Origin: Iodidimonas muriae | Lineage (GTDB): Bacteria > Pseudomonadota > Alphaproteobacteria > Sphingomonadales > Rhodothalassiaceae | DNA: 64,000 nt | Assembly: GCF_014647255.1 (NCBI RefSeq) | Contig: NZ_BMOV01000001.1 | Coordinates: forward strand, 1-64,000 | Direction: 5' to 3' | Shown: positions 42,483 through 51,767 of the stretch, piece by piece | How the letters are laid out: every line of letters begins with the position of its first letter | Numbering within the stretch: position 1 is the stretch's first letter | Notes under the pieces: generated by a model | The model's database searches: none | Told to the model about the DNA's origin: nothing | Seen by the model: the letters and a program-made list of their open reading frames with translations, nothing else | Translations under genes and position numbers: made by a program

Positions 42483-43669
42483 TGTGCTTGCTCTTGTGTT
42501 GTTGCATCTAGATCAATGTGGCACAGGGCAAGGCCCGGTGCGAAGGCCGATCCAAGGATCAGATATGGACCGCTTTGGGCGGCAACGGTGGCTCCGGGCA
42601 GAATATCCCCCTTTAAATCGAGGATTTTCGCCCAGGAAAAGGATCCATTCTCGGGATCGCGCCACAGGCGGTAGACCTGCCCGTCGGGGGTTCTGTTGCG
42701 GCCGAAGCGGCTTTTGAACAACGCATAGTCCGACAGATCGGGGATGGCGGCGATATAAGCGGCACCATCGGCGCCAAGGGTGATATTGTCCGGCGCAGCC
42801 TCAAGATATATGTCGGCTTGTACCGGCCCCAATTGGCCGCTTTTTGTATCCATTATGGAAAAGGCGCGGATGGATTTGCGGCGGGTTTCGGCCACAAGAA
42901 GGATGGGGGCGGAAGGGGTGTCGGAGGCGCGCTCGCTATGGGTGGATGCATGACCGTCCAGAATTTCAAGGCCGTTGGTGAAATACAGCCCTTCGGATAC
43001 TGGATAGCTGGCGCTTTTGTGCTGGAAAAAGACTGTGCCGCGGGCCAGCCCGAAAATATTTTCCACCGCCCGTCCCACGGCCCAGCAAGACGCCCGATCA
43101 TTGGACACATAAAGCCCTTCCCCCAGACCGACCATATTATTGGCGTTGCATAAGGGCTGGGCATTTTCCATATGGCGGGCCAGACCGATCCTTTGCCCGT
43201 TTTCGGTCAATGTCAAAGCCAGAAGACGCGGATTTTGCCCCATGGCATGGGGAAAACGGTCGATGGTGTAAAGTCGGCGGGTGCCGTCTTCCCCGATGGT
43301 CAGGTCAAGGCCATGCGGGCGTATGGGGCGGTTGTCGGGCAAGGGCAGGGGGTGGGCGATCAGGCGGTTCGGTTGATTGGAAAGATCCGCCATCTCCAGC
43401 ATCAGCACGCCGCCGGGGAAAATATTGGCGGGTGGTGTGTTCACCAGCGCCGTGCGCCGGTCATAGGCGGCCAGATAAATCCGCCCCGATGCGTGATCGA
43501 TCTCCATATCCTCGATACCGGTAACCGTGCGGCCTTGCGTGTCTTCCACATCCACACTGCGGCAATTGGAAACGGTTATGGGAGAGGAGGGCGCGGGCGA
43601 CCTGTTGTCTTTACAGGCGGAGATCATCAGTCCCATCAGCACCATGCATGCAAGGCGCCCTGCCATCAT
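42479..43669 (-). CDS. Paraoxonase (PON)-family lipoprotein, probable calcium-dependent lactonase/esterase
   Basis: 396 residues. Lipobox-type signal (MISAC, Cys19). The rest aligns with mammalian PON1, a six-bladed propeller: Glu53-Asp54 (GIEDMEID), His119 (RPHGLDL, the PON1 His115 position), Asn177 with Asn178 (PON1 Asn168-Asp169), Asn232 (FTNGLEI) and Asp294-Asn295 (DNITL), i.e. the two-calcium site with one Asp-to-Asn change. Cys36 and Cys383 match the PON1 disulfide, and GATVAAQSG...LILGSAF...ALCHIDL matches its C-terminus. Likely periplasmic, membrane-anchored. Overlaps its neighbours on both sides. Confidence 0.82.
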   Translation of the reverse strand: MMAGRLACMVLMGLMISACKDNRSPAPSSPITVSNCRSVDVEDTQGRTVTGIEDMEIDHASGRIYLAAYDRRTALVNTPPANIFPGGVLMLEMADLSNQPNRLIAHPLPLPDNRPIRPHGLDLTIGEDGTRRLYTIDRFPHAMGQNPRLLALTLTENGQRIGLARHMENAQPLCNANNMVGLGEGLYVSNDRASCWAVGRAVENIFGLARGTVFFQHKSASYPVSEGLYFTNGLEILDGHASTHSERASDTPSAPILLVAETRRKSIRAFSIMDTKSGQLGPVQADIYLEAAPDNITLGADGAAYIAAIPDLSDYALFKSRFGRNRTPDGQVYRLWRDPENGSFSWAKILDLKGDILPGATVAAQSGPYLILGSAFAPGLALCHIDLDATTQEQAQ

Positions 43670-44775
43670 TAGATTTGGTCCTCATAACCCCAATGGCGGA
43701 TAAATTCTCCCCAATGGGTTGCCACTTTTTCCTTCGCTTCATCGGATGCTGTAAAGCTGTTTTTGCGGTAATCGCGCACGCTTTCCAGATATCCTTCGAA
43801 CACCGGACGGTCGGCATCCAGATCGGGCAGATCCAAAAGATCATAGATGCGCTCGATCTGGGCCATGGGATCGCTTTGGAAATTGTCAAAGCTGAGTTCC
43901 ACAAACTGGTTTTTGGCCAGATCTTTGGTTTCGGCGCGCAGATTGCCCATCATGCGGGCATAGGTTTCCAGCACCACCCGATCAATATCCACATGCGACC
44001 AATCTTGCAGGGCAAATTGCGCAAACAAGGCCGTGTAGAAATTGCGCATGGACAAAAATACCTTCACCGGATTGCGGTGAATATGAATGAATTTCGCATC
44101 GGGCCACATGGTGCGCAGCATGGCGGGTCGGGCCGTATAGACCGGATTTTTGATCAGCAAGCGCCGCCCCGGCTGGGCAAGGGCCAATTTGTCGTACAAA
44201 TAGCGCAAATCGCGCTGCCATTGCGCGATGTCTGTGGCGTTGGTGTGATCGAAAAACACCCCGCGTTGGAAATAGTGGTCGAATTGCTTGGGGAAATACA
44301 GCCCGTGGTAAAAAGACAAGGGGGTCATATTGGCAAGGGCGATTTCATCTTCTTGCGGCGAATCCGCATTGACCTGCACCTTGTCGATATAGCGATGTTC
44401 GGGCAGCTTTTTCGTCAAAAGCGGTGCCAGCGCCCGGCCCAGAAGCAGAAAATCCCAAGGCAAGGCGGTGGCGAAAGGCGAAACATAGCCAAAGCGATCG
44501 GATTTGGAGAGCACATTATAAAGATGTGTGGTGCCGGACCGCCAATGGCCAAGGATGAAGATAGGAGCCGGTGCCTTTTTGGCCTGATGCCGTTTCACCG
44601 CCACATAAGCCCGTTCCACAAGGGAAAAAGGCAACCGCCCAAGGGCGGCACCAAAAGCGCCGCGCATATGTTGGCGACGGTCCGGGGAAAGCCCATCGGC
44701 TTTGCGCCATACAGACCACAAAGTGGCAAGGTTTGCGCCATAAAGCGGATGGGACGTATCGGCCTTTTGGGACAT
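43669..44775 (-). CDS. PAPS-dependent sulfotransferase
   Basis: 368 residues. The 5'-phosphosulfate loop is GHWRSGTTH (76-84) and the 3'-phosphate motif is RNPVKVFLS (Arg234 to Ser242). Residues 30-70 form a helical N-terminus. It should transfer sulfate from PAPS to a hydroxyl group of an acceptor I cannot identify. Heads the operon; its stop shares one base with the start of the paraoxonase-like gene (TAATG). The frame is open far upstream, but the ATG at 44775 is where family similarity begins. Confidence 0.88.
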   Translation of the reverse strand: MSQKADTSHPLYGANLATLWSVWRKADGLSPDRRQHMRGAFGAALGRLPFSLVERAYVAVKRHQAKKAPAPIFILGHWRSGTTHLYNVLSKSDRFGYVSPFATALPWDFLLLGRALAPLLTKKLPEHRYIDKVQVNADSPQEDEIALANMTPLSFYHGLYFPKQFDHYFQRGVFFDHTNATDIAQWQRDLRYLYDKLALAQPGRRLLIKNPVYTARPAMLRTMWPDAKFIHIHRNPVKVFLSMRNFYTALFAQFALQDWSHVDIDRVVLETYARMMGNLRAETKDLAKNQFVELSFDNFQSDPMAQIERIYDLLDLPDLDADRPVFEGYLESVRDYRKNSFTASDEAKEKVATHWGEFIRHWGYEDQI

Positions 44776-44927
44776 GAAATGGAGATCCAGCCTTGTCTGA
44801 CAGTAAGAATGTGCGTTTGATCGCCCTTTGCCGGGAAGAATGTCAAGCATCACGCATGGGAGATTGCGAAAACCATGCGCACATTCCGGTGAAAAGAAAA
44901 CCGGCGGGGCTGTTTTTCCGGTCCTTG

Positions 44928-44953
44928 TCCGCTCTGTCCCTTGCCAGAGCGGA
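44928..44953. other. Perfect 9-bp stem-loop in the divergent intergenic region
   Basis: TCCGCTCTG (44928-44936) and CAGAGCGGA (44945-44953) with an 8-nt loop lie in the 251-nt space between the sulfotransferase operon and the oxygenase gene. No T-run follows on either strand. It could be a leader hairpin or a regulator site. The rest of the region shows only short CCGG repeats. Confidence 0.4.
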
Positions 44954-45026
44954 TGGCAACGGATTATGAAGATTTGAGACGCAATTAGTATAAGTATTTC
45001 AACCGCTGCACGAAAGGACTTGGCCT

Positions 45027-45641
45027 GTGACCCAGCCACAAAAACCGAAAGGCGAGGTACGCCCCATTTTCCCGGCAGGCGCGGTGGTTCGATATGAGAA
45101 CCCGGATCATAAGGATGTGCGCATCGATGATCTGCACTTTGAGCAGAATTATGGCTCAACCACCCAATCCACCAGCCAGGATCGCAATATCTTGAAGGAA
45201 GACCGATTCAAGGCTTTGGGAAAGCATCTGGAATCTTGCGTGAAAGATTATCTCGATAATGTTTATTGCTATGATTATGAGAAATTCGCCATCGTCCACG
45301 CATGGGTGAACCGTGCACCGGAAGGCGGCTTCCAACGCATGCATTTTCACGGCAATTCGGTGGTGAGCGGCGTTTATTATCTAAAGGCAGACCGCAAACA
45401 AAGCGCGCCCTTGATGTTTGAAAAGCCCGAAATCAACACATCGCCCTATCTGGCCATTACAACAAAGCAGCAAACCATTTTTACTGCCAACCGCATTGCC
45501 TATCCATCTGAAACGGGGTTGTGCTATCTGTTTCCCAGCCAGATCCGGCACGGCTATGAAACACCCACCCAAGGCGGCGAACGCATCAGCCTTGCGTTCA
45601 ATGTGATGCTGTCTGGTGTGGGGTCGTTTTACCGGATCTGA
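45027..45641 (+). CDS. 2OG-Fe(II) oxygenase of the TIGR02466 type
   Basis: 204 residues. HxH (His106/His108) in MHFHGNSVVSGVYYL, distal His175 (PSQIRHGYETP) and Arg186 in GERISLAFN fit the iron and 2-oxoglutarate site of this putative oxygenase family. It would hydroxylate an unknown substrate. Starts at a GTG, 8 nt after AAAGGA. Divergent from the sulfotransferase operon, suggesting a shared pathway: the oxygenase could create a hydroxyl for sulfation. That link is inference. Confidence 0.85.
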   Translation: MTQPQKPKGEVRPIFPAGAVVRYENPDHKDVRIDDLHFEQNYGSTTQSTSQDRNILKEDRFKALGKHLESCVKDYLDNVYCYDYEKFAIVHAWVNRAPEGGFQRMHFHGNSVVSGVYYLKADRKQSAPLMFEKPEINTSPYLAITTKQQTIFTANRIAYPSETGLCYLFPSQIRHGYETPTQGGERISLAFNVMLSGVGSFYRI

Positions 45642-45666
45642 AGGGCGCGTTTAGCCAAATCGGTGC

Positions 45667-46008
45667 TTATACAGAAAAGGAAGATCCACAACCGCATGAG
45701 GATTGTGCGTTGGGGTTCTTCACCTGAAATGATGCACCGATCAGATCTTCCACATAATCAATTTCGGATCCAAGCACATAGAGAAGCGACATATCGTCCA
45801 CCAGCACCTTCACGCCATGTTGGTTCGATGCGATGTCACTGGGCTCTTCTTCACGCGATAGATCGAATTTATAGCTGAATCCTGAACAGCCGCCGCCGGA
45901 AACCGAGACGCGAAAAGCAAGATCGTCCCCACCTTCGGCGGCGATCAGGTTTTTCAGCCGGTTGGCGGCTTTTTCGGTCAGCTTTACAGGAGGTGGCGCT
46001 TCAGCCAT
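45667..46008 (-). CDS. erpA: Iron-sulfur cluster insertion protein ErpA (A-type carrier)
   Basis: 113 residues. Conserved cysteines are in GGGCSGF and the C-terminal CGCGSSF, which hold the cluster or iron. Delivers Fe-S clusters to apo-proteins such as those of isoprenoid synthesis and respiration. The open frame goes far upstream; I chose the ATG at 46008 because family similarity starts there and a Shine-Dalgarno-free extension would overlap the divergent dgt promoter. Next to dgt, as in many Alphaproteobacteria. Confidence 0.93.
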   Translation of the reverse strand: MAEAPPPVKLTEKAANRLKNLIAAEGGDDLAFRVSVSGGGCSGFSYKFDLSREEEPSDIASNQHGVKVLVDDMSLLYVLGSEIDYVEDLIGASFQVKNPNAQSSCGCGSSFSV

Positions 46009-46123
46009 ATCATGGTTTCCTAAACACGGTCGCGGATTCGAGCTTAGATTTAGGAACTTTACGATCGGTGTCAATGCGCTGTTCGCATTGCACAGGGCGT
46101 AAAGAGCCGATACATATGCCAAA

Positions 46124-47350
46124 ATGGACCATAAAATTGATTTAGCGCCGCATATGGCGATGGAAACGCTGCTGGCACCTTGGGCCTCCAAGAGCAACGA
46201 GAGTCGCGGGCGTTTGATTTTTGAACCGGAAAGCGCCACCCGAACGGTATTTCAGCGCGATCGGGATCGGATCATTCATTCCAGCACTTTTCGCCGGTTG
46301 AAGCATAAAACCCAAGTCTTCGTGTATCATGAAGGCGATCATTATCGCACGCGCCTCACCCACAGTATCGAGGTGTCGCAGATTGCCCGGGCGCTGGCCC
46401 GTTCCTTGCGTTTGAACGAGGATCTGGCAGAAGCGCTGGCACTGGCCCATGATCTGGGCCATCCGCCCTTCGGCCATGCAGGCGAAGCGGCTCTGGATCG
46501 GGCGATGCAGCCTTATGGCGGATTCGATCATAATGCCCAAACGATCCGGCTGGTAACGGCGCTGGAACATCCTTATGCGGGGTTCACCGGCCTTAATCTT
46601 TGTTGGGAAACGCTTGAAGGCCTGGCAAAACACAATGGCCCCCTTGTGGAAGCTCCCATTGATTCGCAAAACCCGCCCGATAGTCTGGCTTTCGGGTTGA
46701 AGGAATATTTGCGGCTGAATGATCTGGAGCTGCACACATGGCCCAGTGCCGAAGCGCAGGTGGCGGCCATTGCCGATGATGTGGCCTATAACAATCACGA
46801 TATTGATGATGGCCTGCGGGCCGGGTTGTTTTCTTTGGAGGCATTGGCCGAGGTGCCACTGGTGCAGGATGCATTGGATGCGGTGGATGCCAAATTCCCC
46901 GACATTCCCCAAGATGTGCGTATCCATGAATTGGTGCGGCGGCTGATTGGCAGGATGACCGATGATATTTTGACACATTCCCGGCAGTTGATCGCCGATC
47001 TGGACCCTGTTTCGGTGGATGATATCCGCGCAGCTGATCATGCAGTCATATGCTTTTCTCCTGCCATGAAAGCCGATGTGGATGTGTTGCGGAACTTTTT
47101 GTTCACCAATATGTACCGCCATCGCTTTGTGCGCCGCATGACCGGCAAGGCAAAAAGGGTAGTGCATGATCTGTTCACCCTGTATATGAGCGAGCCAGAG
47201 CTGTTGCCGCCCTTCTGGGCCAAGATCGCAACCGGCCCGGAAACCACAGAAACCGCCCGCGCAGTGGCTGATTTCATCGGCGGTATGACAGACCGTTTCG
47301 CCCTGCGTGACCACGAAAAACTTTTCAGTATATCGGCAAGCCCCAAATGA
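46124..47350 (+). CDS. dgt: Deoxyguanosinetriphosphate triphosphohydrolase-like protein
   Basis: 408 residues. HD-domain metal site in [16 protein letters not shown], with [13 protein letters not shown] and [19 protein letters not shown] before it, the typical dNTPase pattern. Releases triphosphate from dNTPs and so helps control the nucleotide pool. Start could alternatively be ATG 46154. Its stop overlaps argS by 4 nt (ATGA), coupling the two. Confidence 0.94.
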   Translation: MDHKIDLAPHMAMETLLAPWASKSNESRGRLIFEPESATRTVFQRDRDRIIHSSTFRRLKHKTQVFVYHEGDHYRTRLTHSIEVSQIARALARSLRLNEDLAEALALAHDLGHPPFGHAGEAALDRAMQPYGGFDHNAQTIRLVTALEHPYAGFTGLNLCWETLEGLAKHNGPLVEAPIDSQNPPDSLAFGLKEYLRLNDLELHTWPSAEAQVAAIADDVAYNNHDIDDGLRAGLFSLEALAEVPLVQDALDAVDAKFPDIPQDVRIHELVRRLIGRMTDDILTHSRQLIADLDPVSVDDIRAADHAVICFSPAMKADVDVLRNFLFTNMYRHRFVRRMTGKAKRVVHDLFTLYMSEPELLPPFWAKIATGPETTETARAVADFIGGMTDRFALRDHEKLFSISASPK

Positions 47351-49101
47351 ACGTCTTTGCACATTTCAAAACCCTTCTGGATGCGGCCATCAAAAGCGCA
47401 CAGGCTGATGGCGCCTTGCCCAGCGGCCTTGATCTTCATGCCGTAACCGTAGAGCCGCCACGGGACCCTGCGCATGGCGATGTGGCCAGCAATGCGGCTT
47501 TGGTTCTGGCAAAACCTGCCGGTAAAAACCCCCGTGCCATTGCCGAAGATCTGGCGGCACGGCTGCGGGAAAACGACGATGTTGTGGCCGCAGAGATTGC
47601 CGGTCCGGGCTTTATCAATTTGCGTTTTGCCGATGATTTCTGGTTGGCCCGTATTCCCGATGTGCTGAAAGAAGGCGTTGGATATGGGGCAGGGGTGGCC
47701 ATTGAAGGGCAAAAAGTAAATGTGGAATATGTGTCGGCCAATCCGACGGGGCCGATGCATGTGGGGCATGTGCGCGGCGCTGTTGTGGGCGATGCGCTGG
47801 CCAATCTCTTGGAAAAGGCCGGATATGCGGTCACACGGGAATATTATATCAATGATGCGGGGGCCCAGATCGATGTGCTGGCCCGCTCGGTTTATCGGCG
47901 CTATTGCGAAGCGCGGGGCCGCGATATGGGGGCCATTCCCGAAGGTCTTTATCCCGGCGATTATCTGATCGGCGTTGGCGAAAAACTGGCAGATATCCAT
48001 GGCGATGCTTGGCTGGATCAGCCGGAAGATGTGTGGATGCAGCCGATTCGTGACTTTGCCACCGAAGCCATGATGGACATGATCCGTGATGATCTGGCTG
48101 CCCTTGGCATCCGCCATGAGGTGTTTTTCTCCGAGCGCAGCCTGCATCAATCGGGCCGGGTGGAAGAAACACTCAACTGGCTGGAAAAAGAAGGCTTTGT
48201 TTATGAAGGCGTTCTAGAGCCACCCAAAGGCAAAACGCCTCAGGATTGGGAACCGCGCCCGCAAACCCTGTTTCGGGCCAGCCAATTTGGCGATGATGTG
48301 GACCGGCCTTTGAAAAAATCCGATGGCAGCTATACCTATTTCGCCGCCGATATCGCCTATCATTATGATAAGTTCGTCCGGGGCTTCAACCATATGGTGC
48401 TGGTTCTGGGGGCCGATCATGCGGGCTATGCCAAGCGCATGGAAGCGGCGGTGAAGGCCATATCGGGCGGCAAAGCATTTTACGATGTGCGGTTTTGCCA
48501 GCTTGTGCGCCTGTTCCGTGGCGGGGAGCCGGTAAAAATGTCGAAACGCGCTGGTACCTTCATCACTTTGCGCGAAGTGGTGGATGAAGTGGGGGCGGGG
48601 GCCGTGCGCTTCATGATGTTGATGCGCAAGAATGACGCCACATTGGATTTCGATTTTGCCAAGGTGAAAGAACAGTCGCGCGATAATGCGGTGTTTTATG
48701 TGCAATATGCCCATGCGCGGGTGCAATCGGCGGTGCGTAAGGCTTGCGAAGCCTTTCCCGATATGGCGACAGAAGATGCAGCCCTTTTGGATGCGGATTT
48801 GAGCTTGTTGAAAACAGAGTCGGAAATTGCCTTGATCAAGCGGGTGGCGGCTTGGCCACGGCTTGTGGAAACGGCAGCCATTGCCCATGAACCGCATCGC
48901 GTGGCATTTTATCTCTATGACTTGGCGTCCGAGTTTCACAGTCTCTATAATCAGGGCAATGATCGCCCGGAGCGTCGGTTTATTATTGAAGGGAATGAAT
49001 CCCTGACCCGGGCGCGGGTGGCCTTGATCCGCACGGTTGCGGTGGTCCTTGCGTCGGGATTGGCGGTTCTAGGTGTGGAGCCACTCGACGAGATGCATTG
49101 A
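47347..49101 (+). CDS. argS: Arginyl-tRNA synthetase
   Basis: 584 residues, class I synthetase. HIGH-like motif in [18 protein letters not shown] and KMSKR ([10 protein letters not shown]) form the ATP site; the N-terminal Add-1 domain and the C-terminal DALR anticodon-binding domain ([30 protein letters not shown]) are intact. Starts inside the dgt stop codon. Confidence 0.97.
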   Translation: MNVFAHFKTLLDAAIKSAQADGALPSGLDLHAVTVEPPRDPAHGDVASNAALVLAKPAGKNPRAIAEDLAARLRENDDVVAAEIAGPGFINLRFADDFWLARIPDVLKEGVGYGAGVAIEGQKVNVEYVSANPTGPMHVGHVRGAVVGDALANLLEKAGYAVTREYYINDAGAQIDVLARSVYRRYCEARGRDMGAIPEGLYPGDYLIGVGEKLADIHGDAWLDQPEDVWMQPIRDFATEAMMDMIRDDLAALGIRHEVFFSERSLHQSGRVEETLNWLEKEGFVYEGVLEPPKGKTPQDWEPRPQTLFRASQFGDDVDRPLKKSDGSYTYFAADIAYHYDKFVRGFNHMVLVLGADHAGYAKRMEAAVKAISGGKAFYDVRFCQLVRLFRGGEPVKMSKRAGTFITLREVVDEVGAGAVRFMMLMRKNDATLDFDFAKVKEQSRDNAVFYVQYAHARVQSAVRKACEAFPDMATEDAALLDADLSLLKTESEIALIKRVAAWPRLVETAAIAHEPHRVAFYLYDLASEFHSLYNQGNDRPERRFIIEGNESLTRARVALIRTVAVVLASGLAVLGVEPLDEMH

Positions 49102-49117
49102 AACCTTTGGGGAAGGG

Positions 49118-49984
49118 ATGGGCGAAGGCCCTTGGAAAATTATGGTCAATGACAATGACGCGCAAGATGATGGCGAAACGCCTCCGTGGCTTCAGCCGGT
49201 GGATGAAGATGCCGCGGGCGTAAAGGACGAACCAAGCCTTTTTCCGCGTGTTCTGATCGCCGGAATTTCGGTGGCGGTGGTGGTGCTGTTCGCGGCATTG
49301 ATCTGGATGATCTATTCTCAAGGCGAAGGCGGCGGCGAACCGATTCTGGTAAAAGCTCCTGAAGGCCCGACGAAAATAGAGCCCGAAGATCGCGGCGGCA
49401 TGGATGTGCCCCATAAAGACAAGCTGGTGTTCAACCGGGTATCTGGTGAGCGTTCCGATGCCGATGAACAGCTTCGCCCCATTGCGGAAACGCCTTTGGA
49501 ACGCCCCGATGTGCCGTCTTTGGAAGCGCGGATCGAGGAAAGCGCCGAGCCTGTGGCATCGGGCGTGAAAGATATTGTGGCAGCAGTATCGGGCGATCGG
49601 GATAAAGATGACGGCGCGAAAGCCGCTGTTGCCGATATGAAGGCGAACGAGCCGGATATGGCAGAAAAGGATGCTGAAAAAGACAGTGCTGCATCAAAGC
49701 CGTCCAAAGAAAAAGCAGCTGCAGGATTGCCCAGAGATCAATGGGCTATCCAAGTGGCCGCTTATCGCCAGAAACATTATGCGCAGACATGGATGATCAA
49801 GACGAAATTCGAACATAAAGAGGTTTTCGGCGATCTGACGTCGGAGCTTGTCGAAACCAAGCGGGACATGGCGACATATTATCGGGTGCGTTTTGGTTCT
49901 TTCCCTGATCGTGCTGCCGCCCTTGCAAAATGCGACGAAGTCAAGAAACTGGATTTGAATTGCATCGTGGTGGCCCCGGAGTGA
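49118..49984 (+). CDS. SPOR-domain membrane protein
   Basis: 288 residues. Cytosolic N-terminus, one transmembrane helix (about FPRVLIAGISVAVVVLFAALIWMIY), a long acidic/Ala-rich linker of about 110 residues, and a C-terminal SPOR domain (WAIQVAAYRQKHYAQTW ... YRVRFGSFPDRAAALAKC) that binds denuded glycan strands at the division site. Start uncertain: ATG 49118 or ATG 49142, neither with ideal ribosome-binding spacing. Its stop overlaps nagZ (GTGA), a layout typical of this alphaproteobacterial block. Confidence 0.88.
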   Translation: MGEGPWKIMVNDNDAQDDGETPPWLQPVDEDAAGVKDEPSLFPRVLIAGISVAVVVLFAALIWMIYSQGEGGGEPILVKAPEGPTKIEPEDRGGMDVPHKDKLVFNRVSGERSDADEQLRPIAETPLERPDVPSLEARIEESAEPVASGVKDIVAAVSGDRDKDDGAKAAVADMKANEPDMAEKDAEKDSAASKPSKEKAAAGLPRDQWAIQVAAYRQKHYAQTWMIKTKFEHKEVFGDLTSELVETKRDMATYYRVRFGSFPDRAAALAKCDEVKKLDLNCIVVAPE

Positions 49985-51000
49985 GCAAAGCAAAACCCAT
50001 AATTCTCGGCGTAAGCGGGTTGGAACTGACGGCAGATGAAGCTGCCTTATGTGCCGCTGAACGCCCTGCCGGGCTTATTCTGTTTCGGCGCAATTGCGAA
50101 ACACCCGATCAGCTTCAGGGTTTGATCGGGGCGTTCCGGGATGCGGTAGGCGATGCGGATGCGCTGGTTTTGGTGGATCAGGAAGGCGGGCGCGTAGCCC
50201 GCTTGCAACCGCCTCATTGGCGTGAATTTCCGCCTGCGGCTCTTTATGGGCGCATTGCCCAGGAAGATTTCATAGAGGCGGCTGCGGCGCTTCAACTGGC
50301 GACAACTCTGCAAGCATGCGAATTGCGCCGCCTAGGGATTACTGTGAATTGCGCGCCGGTGTTGGATCTCTTTTATCCCCAAGGCCATGACATCATCGGC
50401 GATCGGGCTTTTTCCGCTGATCCGGATGTGGTGTCCCGCTTGGGTCGGGTGGCGGTGGATGCAATGATCAGTGCTGGCGTGTTGCCTGTGATCAAGCACA
50501 TCCCCGGTCACGGACGCGCCACGATGGACAGCCATTTGGAATTGCCGCGTATCGATGCGGACGTGCGCAGTTTGTGTGAAACGGATTTCGTTCCCTTTAA
50601 AGCCCTGGCCGATGCCCCGTTCGCCATGACCGCCCATATTGTCTATGACGCCATTGATCCGGCATTGCCTGCCACCCTTTCGAGCAAGATGATCGAAGAT
50701 GTCATTCGTGGCGATATCGGTTTTGATGGCGTGTTGCTATCGGACGATATCACCATGAAAGCATTGGACGGCTCGATGGCTGAACGGGCGTCGCGGGCTT
50801 TGGCTGCGGGTTGCGATCTGGTGTTGCATTGTTCGGGTGATTTTGATCAGGCCCGCACGGTTCTCGAGGCCACCGAGATAATGAACGCCGATCTTGCGGA
50901 TTGTCTGTCGCAGTCACTGTCTTTGATTGCCAATCCTGCCCCTGCCGATCTTGATAATGCCAGTGCGCGCTTGTCGCAATTGATCGGCGCCTGGGTGTAA
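49981..51000 (+). CDS. nagZ: Beta-N-acetylhexosaminidase NagZ (GH3)
   Basis: 339 residues. Removes N-acetylglucosamine from anhydromuropeptides in cytosolic cell-wall recycling. Key motifs: LVDQEGGRVARL, KHIPGHGRATMDSH (general acid His/Asp dyad) and the nucleophile Asp in LLSDDITMKAL. The start is a GTG overlapping the stop of the SPOR gene (GTGA). The nearby SPOR protein also acts on peptidoglycan. Confidence 0.95.
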   Translation: MSKAKPIILGVSGLELTADEAALCAAERPAGLILFRRNCETPDQLQGLIGAFRDAVGDADALVLVDQEGGRVARLQPPHWREFPPAALYGRIAQEDFIEAAAALQLATTLQACELRRLGITVNCAPVLDLFYPQGHDIIGDRAFSADPDVVSRLGRVAVDAMISAGVLPVIKHIPGHGRATMDSHLELPRIDADVRSLCETDFVPFKALADAPFAMTAHIVYDAIDPALPATLSSKMIEDVIRGDIGFDGVLLSDDITMKALDGSMAERASRALAAGCDLVLHCSGDFDQARTVLEATEIMNADLADCLSQSLSLIANPAPADLDNASARLSQLIGAWV

Positions 51001-51072
51001 CGCAGAGAGGCGGGGCGTAAATCGCTGAATAACCGGGGCTTTCCCGCACCGGATGTGGAGTATAGTGACGCG

Positions 51073-51762
51073 ATGATGTCAGGATTGGGCGAAACAATAG
51101 CGCAGATCGCGGTTTGGGCGCTGCCGGTGCTCCTTGCGGTGACATTGCATGAAGCGGCCCATGGATATGTGGCGTGGATCCGGGGCGATGATACCGCCAA
51201 AAAGGCAGGGCGCCTGTCTTTGAACCCGATGGTGCATATCGATCCTTTTGGCACCATTGTGCTGCCTTTATTGTTGATTGTGTTGACCGGTTTTGCCTTT
51301 GGCTATGCAAAGCCCGTTCCTGTGGATGTGCGGCGGTTGCATAATCCCCGCCGTGACATGATTCTGGTGGCGCTGGCGGGGCCGGGAACAAATCTGGCTC
51401 TGGCTTTTCTCGGGGCGGGCTTGCTGCCTTTTGCTGTGGCGATTGGCGGTGGCTTTGGCAATTGGGCCGTGCAAATGCTGCATGTGATGGTGTTTTTCAA
51501 TTGCCTGATTGCGATTTTCAATATGCTGCCCATTCCGCCCCTTGATGGCGGACGCGTGGCTGTGGGCCTGCTGCCTTATGATCTGGCGCGTCCCTATGCC
51601 AAACTTGAGCGCTATGGCTTTTTTATTGTGATAGGCGGGTTGTTTTTGCTGCCCATGCTTTCGCGGGAATTGGGGCTGGGGTTCGATCCGGCGCGCAGCT
51701 TGTTATTGGTGCCCAGCCAATGGCTTTATGACGGTATTCTGTCGGTATTACGGTTGGGGTAA
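51073..51762 (+). CDS. Site-2 protease family (M50) membrane metalloprotease
   Basis: 229 residues from the ATG at 51073. Zinc site HEAAH in LHEAAHGY near residue 28 and the downstream NMLPIPPLDGGR Asp motif; about six membrane segments. It would cut substrates inside the membrane. The GTG at 51055 is the longest start; GGAG at 51057-51060 lies 12 nt before the ATG. Sits between nagZ and scpA. Confidence 0.9.
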   Translation: MMSGLGETIAQIAVWALPVLLAVTLHEAAHGYVAWIRGDDTAKKAGRLSLNPMVHIDPFGTIVLPLLLIVLTGFAFGYAKPVPVDVRRLHNPRRDMILVALAGPGTNLALAFLGAGLLPFAVAIGGGFGNWAVQMLHVMVFFNCLIAIFNMLPIPPLDGGRVAVGLLPYDLARPYAKLERYGFFIVIGGLFLLPMLSRELGLGFDPARSLLLVPSQWLYDGILSVLRLG

Positions 51763-51767
51763 AGGCC

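Noticed and set aside
51055-51073. GTG at 51055 as the start of the M50 protease
   Set aside because: GGAG at 51057 lies inside that codon's reading frame and points to the ATG at 51073.
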